From: Variovorax sp. PAMC 28711
GTDB taxonomy: Bacteria; Pseudomonadota; Gammaproteobacteria; Burkholderiales; Burkholderiaceae_C
Assembly: GCF_001577265.1 (NCBI RefSeq)
Contig: NZ_CP014517.1
Span: forward strand, 3,880,501 to 3,944,500
Reading direction: 5' to 3'
DNA: 64,000 nucleotides
In this document: positions 59,734-64,000 of the stretch, piece after piece
How positions within the stretch are numbered: position 1 is the first letter of the stretch
Layout: every line of letters begins with the position of its first letter
Notes under the pieces: generated by a model
Databases searched by the model: none
Told to the model about the DNA's origin: nothing
Seen by the model: the letters and a program-made list of their open reading frames with translations, nothing else
Made by a program: the position numbers and the translations under genes

Positions 59734-61254
59734 TCATTCTTCTTCGTGAAGGAGGCTGAGGCCGAGGGCGCCGCGGCGGCGCAGCCACGGACTCGGCCGA
59801 TAGCGCGGGTCGCCGTAGACGGTCTGCAGGTTGAACAACACTTCGAGCATGTTGGTCGGGCCGTACAGGTTGCCCATGGCGAGCGGGCCCTGAGGGTAGC
59901 CGAGGCCGAGCTTCACGGCGGTTTCGAGGTCTGCGGGCGAACACACGCGCTGCTGGCACATGTCGGCCGCGATGTTGACGATCGTGCCGACGACGCGCTG
60001 CGTCACGAAGCCGCCGCTGTCGCGGATCACGCTCACCGCCTTGCCGTCGCGCGCGAAGAGTGCGTGCGCCGCATCGCGCATGTCGCGACGCGTGGCCGGG
60101 TTGGTCGCGACGACGCGGCGCTTGGTGGCGGCGTCGTCGATCATCATGTCGATGCCGACGGTGCGCGTCGCGTCGAGCCGTTCGACTGCGGCCACGGTGG
60201 TCACGTCGAAGCCGAGCGGCGCCACCACGGTGAGCGCGGCCGGGGAGGGCGCCGCGCCGGTCTCGATCTGCGCGCCGAGCGCATGCACGATGCGCAGCAA
60301 TTCGGCGCGACGCGCGGCGCGCGGCGACACCCACACGGGCGGCAAGAGGTCGATCGTCGGCACCGGTGGCTCGGGCGGCACCTGCATCGCTCCGTCGACG
60401 TAGCGATAGAAACCTTCGCCGGTCTTGCGGCCTAATGCGCCGGCGGCAAGTCGCTGGGCGGTGATCACGCTCGGGCGAAAACGCGGCTCGTCGTAGTACT
60501 GCCGGTAGATCGATTCCATGACCGGATGCGAAACATCGAGCGCCGTGAGGTCCATCAGCTCGAACGGTCCGAGCCGGAAGCCGGCTTGGTCCTTGAGGAT
60601 GCGGTCGATCGTGGCGAAGTCGGTCACGCCCTCGCCGACGATGCGCAGCGCCTCTGTGCCGAAGCCGCGACCGGCGTGGTTGACGATGAAGCCCGGCGTG
60701 TCGTTCGCCTGCACGGCGCTGTGGCCCATCTGGCGCGCGTAGTCGGCGAGCCGCTCGCACACCCCAGGATCCGTCTTGAAGCCGGCGATGACTTCGACCA
60801 CCTTCATGAGCGGAACCGGATTGAAGAAATGGAAGCCGGCCATGCGCCGCGGATTTGCCATGACGGCTGCAATGGCCGTGACGGACAGTGAAGAGGTGTT
60901 CGTCGCCAACGTCGCGGTCGGCGCGACGATGGCCTCGAGCGCTTTGAAGAGCTCACGCTTGACCTCGAGGTTTTCCACCACCGCTTCGATCACGAGATCG
61001 CACTGCGCGAGATCTTGCATCGAAGTCACGGGCCGAATGCGTGCGCCCAGGGCGTCGCACGTCGCTTCGTCCAGCCTGCCTTTCTCGTGCAGCTTCTGCC
61101 ATTGCGCCAGCAGCGCGTCGCGGCCGCGCTCTGCAGCGCCCTCAAAGCTGTCCAGCAACAACACGTCGCTGCCGGCTTGAGCCGCGATCTGCGCGATCCC
61201 TCGTCCCATCGCCCCAGCGCCGATGATTCCGACCTTGGAATAGTTCACAGTCAT
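59734..61254 (-). CDS. 3-hydroxyacyl-CoA dehydrogenase, PaaH type with two C-terminal domains
   Basis: A 506-residue NAD-dependent dehydrogenase. The NAD loop is VGIIGAGAMGRGIAQIAAQAG, here shortened to GAGAMGRGIAQIA; the catalytic His is in GFHFFNPVPLMKVVEVI; NTSSLSVTAIA contacts the substrate. Two C-terminal helical domains follow, the second with LGYPQGPLAMGNLYGP, as in E. coli PaaH, which oxidises 3-hydroxyadipyl-CoA. The length is that of PaaH (475) rather than of the short enzymes (about 285). It is the first gene of the leftward operon and is 10 bases upstream of the crotonase gene. Confidence 0.9.
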   Translation of the reverse strand: MTVNYSKVGIIGAGAMGRGIAQIAAQAGSDVLLLDSFEGAAERGRDALLAQWQKLHEKGRLDEATCDALGARIRPVTSMQDLAQCDLVIEAVVENLEVKRELFKALEAIVAPTATLATNTSSLSVTAIAAVMANPRRMAGFHFFNPVPLMKVVEVIAGFKTDPGVCERLADYARQMGHSAVQANDTPGFIVNHAGRGFGTEALRIVGEGVTDFATIDRILKDQAGFRLGPFELMDLTALDVSHPVMESIYRQYYDEPRFRPSVITAQRLAAGALGRKTGEGFYRYVDGAMQVPPEPPVPTIDLLPPVWVSPRAARRAELLRIVHALGAQIETGAAPSPAALTVVAPLGFDVTTVAAVERLDATRTVGIDMMIDDAATKRRVVATNPATRRDMRDAAHALFARDGKAVSVIRDSGGFVTQRVVGTIVNIAADMCQQRVCSPADLETAVKLGLGYPQGPLAMGNLYGPTNMLEVLFNLQTVYGDPRYRPSPWLRRRGALGLSLLHEEE

Positions 61255-61281
61255 TTGATAAATGTCTCCATTTGAAGTTTG

Positions 61282-61310
61282 GTGTCAGACGAGCGTGTCA
61301 GAATGTGTCA
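61282..61310. promoter_or_regulatory. Three direct GTGTCA repeats between the divergent operons
   Basis: GTGTCAGA (61282), GTGTCAGA (61295) and GTGTCAAC (61305), spaced 13 and 10 bases, lie between the PaaH-type gene start (61254) and the fimV-like gene. On the minus strand they read TGACAC, and the first could serve as a TTGACA -35 box. They are a candidate operator for the operon. Confidence 0.35.
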
Positions 61311-63561
61311 ACTTTCGACTGCTTTTCAAATCATTTTGCAACTCCGCCGCATTGCAGCAGCCCTTGTCCTGATCGGGTTTGCGCTCCCATCGATCGCCTT
61401 GACCATCGGTCGTCCCCAAGGGTCGACGTGGATCGGCAAGCCCGTCGATCTGTTGATTCCGCTGTCGCTGGATGAGGGCGAAGCAGGCGATTCGCTTTGC
61501 CTCGAAGCCGAAGTGGTCCAGGGCGACACGCGGATCGATGACCGGCGCGTAACTGTATCTCTCGAATCCGGGCCGAGCGCCGCAACACCTCGGATGCACG
61601 TGCGTTCGACCATGGCGGTGGACGAACCGGTGGTGACCGTCATGGTCAGTGCGGGCTGCATCACCAAGTCCACGCGGCGGTTCACGCTGCTCGCCGATGT
61701 ACCGGCCGATATCGCCATACCCGGCGTGACCACGTCCGGTCCGCGGCCCTTGCCGGAGACGCTTTCGTTCAGCGCCGGCGCGACGACACAAGGCGTTTCG
61801 GGTAACGGGCTCCGGTCGTTCGACGGCAGCGGCGATGCATCGTCGCCGCGGTCCACACGACGCAGCAGCAGCAACAACGGCAACGCCCGCGCTTCCGAGC
61901 GTTCGGCCGACGATGCGTCCGCGGCACCTGCCCCACGGCCGCGGCCAGTGGCGCGGGCGCCGGCCGCTCCCCGGCGTGCTGTCGTTGCGCAGGCCAATCC
62001 GGCGCCCGCTGCGACCACGCCTCGTGCCGTGAAGCCCGCGCCCGCGCCGGCGGACGCTACCGCGAAGAGCGCTGCACCCGCTGGCCCGCGCCTCCAGCTC
62101 GACGCGTTGGAGCCCGCGCCCGTTCGCGACGCCGGCTTGCAGACCTCGCCTTCGCTCGCGATGCCGGCGGCAGACGATCCGGCCAAAAGGGCCGAAGCCG
62201 CGGCGTTGTGGCGTGCGGTCGGCACCCCCGCCGAAGATGCCCAGCGCGACGCCCAGCGCATGCAGTCGCTCGAAGCCACACTCGCCGCGTTGCGCGACCA
62301 GACTGCACAAAACCAGCGCACCTTGCTCGAAATGCGCAGTGAGCTGGCCGACGCGCGCCAGAGTCGCTATCGCAACCCGCTGGTGTATACGTTGATCGCG
62401 ATGCTGCTGCTGGCCCTCATCGGCATGCTGCTGCTCTGGCGTCTGGCCAAGCGCGCATCGGCGCCGGCATGGTGGGGCGAACAGCCCGGCCCGCAAGCCA
62501 ATTTCCACGGCCCGGACGGTGATCCTCACGGCCCGTCGCAGGGCAAGGGCGCGCAACGCGCGTTGGCGCCCAGCGGCAGCTGGCAATCGCCAGCCGTGTT
62601 TTCGACATCGCAGTTCGATGACCTCGAAGCGGCGACCGACAGTACCATCGCACGCACGCCGGACGGCGCCCCGGTGCGACCGGTGAACACCGAAGAACTG
62701 TTCGATGTGCAGCAGCAGTCCGACTTCTTCCTGTCGCTCGGCCAGCACGACCAGGCCATTGCCGTATTGAGCGAACACATCGCCGACAACCCCGGCACGA
62801 GTGCGCTGGCGTACCTCGATTTGCTGCGCATCTTTCATGCGCTTGGTCGCCGCGACGAATACGCCGGCCTGCGGCAGGACTTCGAGCGGGCCTTCAACGC
62901 CGATGTGCCGGAGTTCGACAAGTTCACCGAAGTCGGCCGCGGCCTCGAGCACTACCGCAGCACGCTGGCCCGCATCGAATCGCAGTGGCCGGAGCCGGGC
63001 ACCCTGGCCCTCATCGAGGAACTGGTGTTCCGCAAGCCGGGTGCGCACGAAGACGAGGTTTTCGATCTTGCGGCGTACCAGGAATTGCTACTCCTTTATT
63101 CGGTTGCGAAAGAAGTGATCGACCCCGACAGCGCGCCGCCTGCTCCCGTCACGCCACTGTCCTTCGTCGATACTTTTGGCCATGGTCAGGAGCCGACCGT
63201 GCCGTCGCCGATTGAACCCCAGGTGCCGGCGCATGCGCTCGACACCGCGCCGATGCTGCCACCGTCGCTCTACGGCGCGATCGACGAAGGAATGCAACAC
63301 GACACGGTGCTTGGGTCTTCGCAGGCTTTTGCGAACGGCCCCGCATTGGCGGCGGTCCGTCCGGGCGTGGTGCCACCGCAGGCACGCATGGACCTCGACC
63401 TTGCCGAGTTCGACAAAACGGCGTTCGAGACGATGCCTGCAGAAATCGACGCGATCGCGCCCGATGCGCCGGCCAAAGACACGAACCTGATCGACTTCGA
63501 TCTTTTCGACGACGAAACCGAAGCGGAAATCGCGCCGAAACGGCCGCCGATCAAGCGCTGA
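61303..63561 (+). CDS. fimV: FimV-like protein
   Basis: A 752-residue protein. A hydrophobic signal (IAAALVLIGFALPSIALTIG) is followed by a folded N-terminal region, a long Ala/Pro/Arg-rich linker (about residues 165-280), a coiled coil (QSLEATLAALRDQTAQNQRT), a transmembrane segment (LVYTLIAMLLLALIGMLLLW, about 365-385) and a cytoplasmic part with a TPR-like block (QQQSDFFLSLGQHDQAIAVL). FimV/TspA proteins organise the cell pole and type IV pili or secretion. Start codons are uncertain: ATG 61303 is used; TTG 61336 would give a more usual signal peptide, and TTG 61279 a longer one. Confidence 0.75.
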   Translation: MCQLSTAFQIILQLRRIAAALVLIGFALPSIALTIGRPQGSTWIGKPVDLLIPLSLDEGEAGDSLCLEAEVVQGDTRIDDRRVTVSLESGPSAATPRMHVRSTMAVDEPVVTVMVSAGCITKSTRRFTLLADVPADIAIPGVTTSGPRPLPETLSFSAGATTQGVSGNGLRSFDGSGDASSPRSTRRSSSNNGNARASERSADDASAAPAPRPRPVARAPAAPRRAVVAQANPAPAATTPRAVKPAPAPADATAKSAAPAGPRLQLDALEPAPVRDAGLQTSPSLAMPAADDPAKRAEAAALWRAVGTPAEDAQRDAQRMQSLEATLAALRDQTAQNQRTLLEMRSELADARQSRYRNPLVYTLIAMLLLALIGMLLLWRLAKRASAPAWWGEQPGPQANFHGPDGDPHGPSQGKGAQRALAPSGSWQSPAVFSTSQFDDLEAATDSTIARTPDGAPVRPVNTEELFDVQQQSDFFLSLGQHDQAIAVLSEHIADNPGTSALAYLDLLRIFHALGRRDEYAGLRQDFERAFNADVPEFDKFTEVGRGLEHYRSTLARIESQWPEPGTLALIEELVFRKPGAHEDEVFDLAAYQELLLLYSVAKEVIDPDSAPPAPVTPLSFVDTFGHGQEPTVPSPIEPQVPAHALDTAPMLPPSLYGAIDEGMQHDTVLGSSQAFANGPALAAVRPGVVPPQARMDLDLAEFDKTAFETMPAEIDAIAPDAPAKDTNLIDFDLFDDETEAEIAPKRPPIKR

Positions 63562-63583
63562 GTACGCTGGGTCCGGCTCAGCG
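63556..63583. terminator. Possible bidirectional hairpin over the two converging stops
   Basis: CGCTGAG (63556-63562) pairs with CTCAGCG (63577-63583), and each arm contains one of the two converging stop codons. There is no T-run in either direction, so activity as an intrinsic terminator is doubtful. Confidence 0.25.
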
Positions 63584-64000
63584 TCGGACTTGCAGTGCGC
63601 CTGGGTTGACGATGTTTGTCGGGTTGCCCTTGATGAAGCTCACGACGTTGTCGAACGCCTGACCGAAATACATCTCGTAGCTGTCCTGCTCCACGTAACC
63701 GATGTGTGGCGTGCAGATGCAGTTTTCCAGGCGCAGCAGCGCGTGTCCCTGCAAAGGCGGTTCGCTTTCGAAAACGTCGATCGCGGCCATGCCGGGCCGC
63801 CCCCGATTGAGCGCCGCCAGCAGTGCATCGGGTTCGACCAGCTCGGCGCGCGAGGTGTTGACGAAGAGGGCGGTCGGCTTCATGCGCGACAGGTCTTCAA
63901 GCGTCACGATGCCGCGCGTCTCGTCGTTCAGCCGCAGATGCACCGAGAGCACATCCGCCGCCATGAAAAACGCCTCACGGGTCGGTGCGACCTGGAAGCC
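63578..64000 (-). CDS. D-2-hydroxyacid dehydrogenase, C-terminal part (cut by the window edge)
   Basis: The last 140 residues of a D-isomer-specific 2-hydroxyacid dehydrogenase. DVLSVHLRLNDETRGIVT, ALFVNTSRAELVE (with the catalytic Arg), ESEPPLQGHALLRLENC (with the Glu) and CTPHIGYVEQDSYEMYF (with the catalytic His) mark the NAD-binding domain and its return to the substrate domain. The SerA/phosphoglycerate type lacks fit at the end, since no ACT domain follows; glyoxylate/hydroxypyruvate or unspecific 2-oxoacid reduction is likely. The 5' part lies outside the window. Confidence 0.85.
   Translation of the reverse strand, partial: GFQVAPTREAFFMAADVLSVHLRLNDETRGIVTLEDLSRMKPTALFVNTSRAELVEPDALLAALNRGRPGMAAIDVFESEPPLQGHALLRLENCICTPHIGYVEQDSYEMYFGQAFDNVVSFIKGNPTNIVNPGALQVRR

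Overview
The window is about 64 kb of dense, GC-rich chromosome from a betaproteobacterium of the Burkholderiales, most likely Comamonadaceae and Variovorax-like. This is inferred from the gene orders (rpsB to lpxB; greA to glmM; mfd/serB next to ispDF), from a PhaR regulator, a Kdo hydroxylase and a FimV-like protein, and from the protein sequences. No IS element, prophage, integron, CRISPR array or rRNA operon is visible. No gap between genes exceeds about 210 bases. It is core chromosome with one accessory edge (hipBA at the left) and one catabolic island (55.7-61.3 kb).

Layout. 1-0.7 kb: a HipBA toxin-antitoxin pair, cut by the window edge, with an operator array shared with a divergent aminotransferase. 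2-4 kb: two small conserved proteins (one DUF6172), a Dps ferritin and a YoaK-like membrane protein. 4-9.5 kb: serB and mfd on the minus strand, divergent from ispD-ispF. 9.5-11.7 kb: an OmpR/EnvZ-type two-component system. 11.9-14 kb: a small secreted protein, a SIMPL protein and a hydrolase. 14-21.5 kb: relA, tRNA-Val(GAC), a zinc-ribbon protein, phaR with its probable own operator, rimO, tRNA-Leu(CAG) and rnr. 21.6-26.6 kb: an SDR, then a leftward group of amidase, dadA and nnr.

26.8-42 kb is one continuous rightward block: rpsB-tsf-pyrH-frr-uppS-cdsA-dxr-rseP-bamA-skp-lpxD-fabZ-lpxA-lpxB-rnhB and a SpoU-family RNA methyltransferase. It joins translation, nucleotide supply, isoprenoid and phospholipid precursors, outer-membrane assembly and lipid A synthesis. 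Many junctions are 1-4 base stop/start overlaps. With ispD and ispF, three MEP-pathway genes lie in the window. carAB and the lipid A modifier kdoO follow. 47.4-55.7 kb is greA, a DUF4149 protein, an inserted glycosyltransferase and yhbY (both leftward), rlmE, ftsH, folP, glmM, a MOSC protein and a GNAT acetyltransferase.

55.7-61.3 kb is a leftward catabolic operon: a PaaH-type 3-hydroxyacyl-CoA dehydrogenase, a PaaG-like crotonase lacking both classical hydratase glutamates, a Crp/Fnr regulator, an APH-fold kinase and an ACAD10/11-type acyl-CoA dehydrogenase. The last two look like a split version of animal ACAD11, which suggests breakdown of 4-hydroxyacyl-CoAs through a phosphorylated intermediate. 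A FimV-like gene diverges from it, and the window ends inside a D-2-hydroxyacid dehydrogenase.

The less ordinary signals are mostly in the RNA and regulatory layer. There are intrinsic terminators placed inside leaders or the start of a gene (before greA, in folP, between rpsB and tsf, before mfd). There is a 13-bp hairpin lying exactly between a Shine-Dalgarno and its start codon, a 27-bp palindrome between tRNA-Leu and rnr, an apparent AUC start for rnr, and folded leaders upstream of rpsB and carA.
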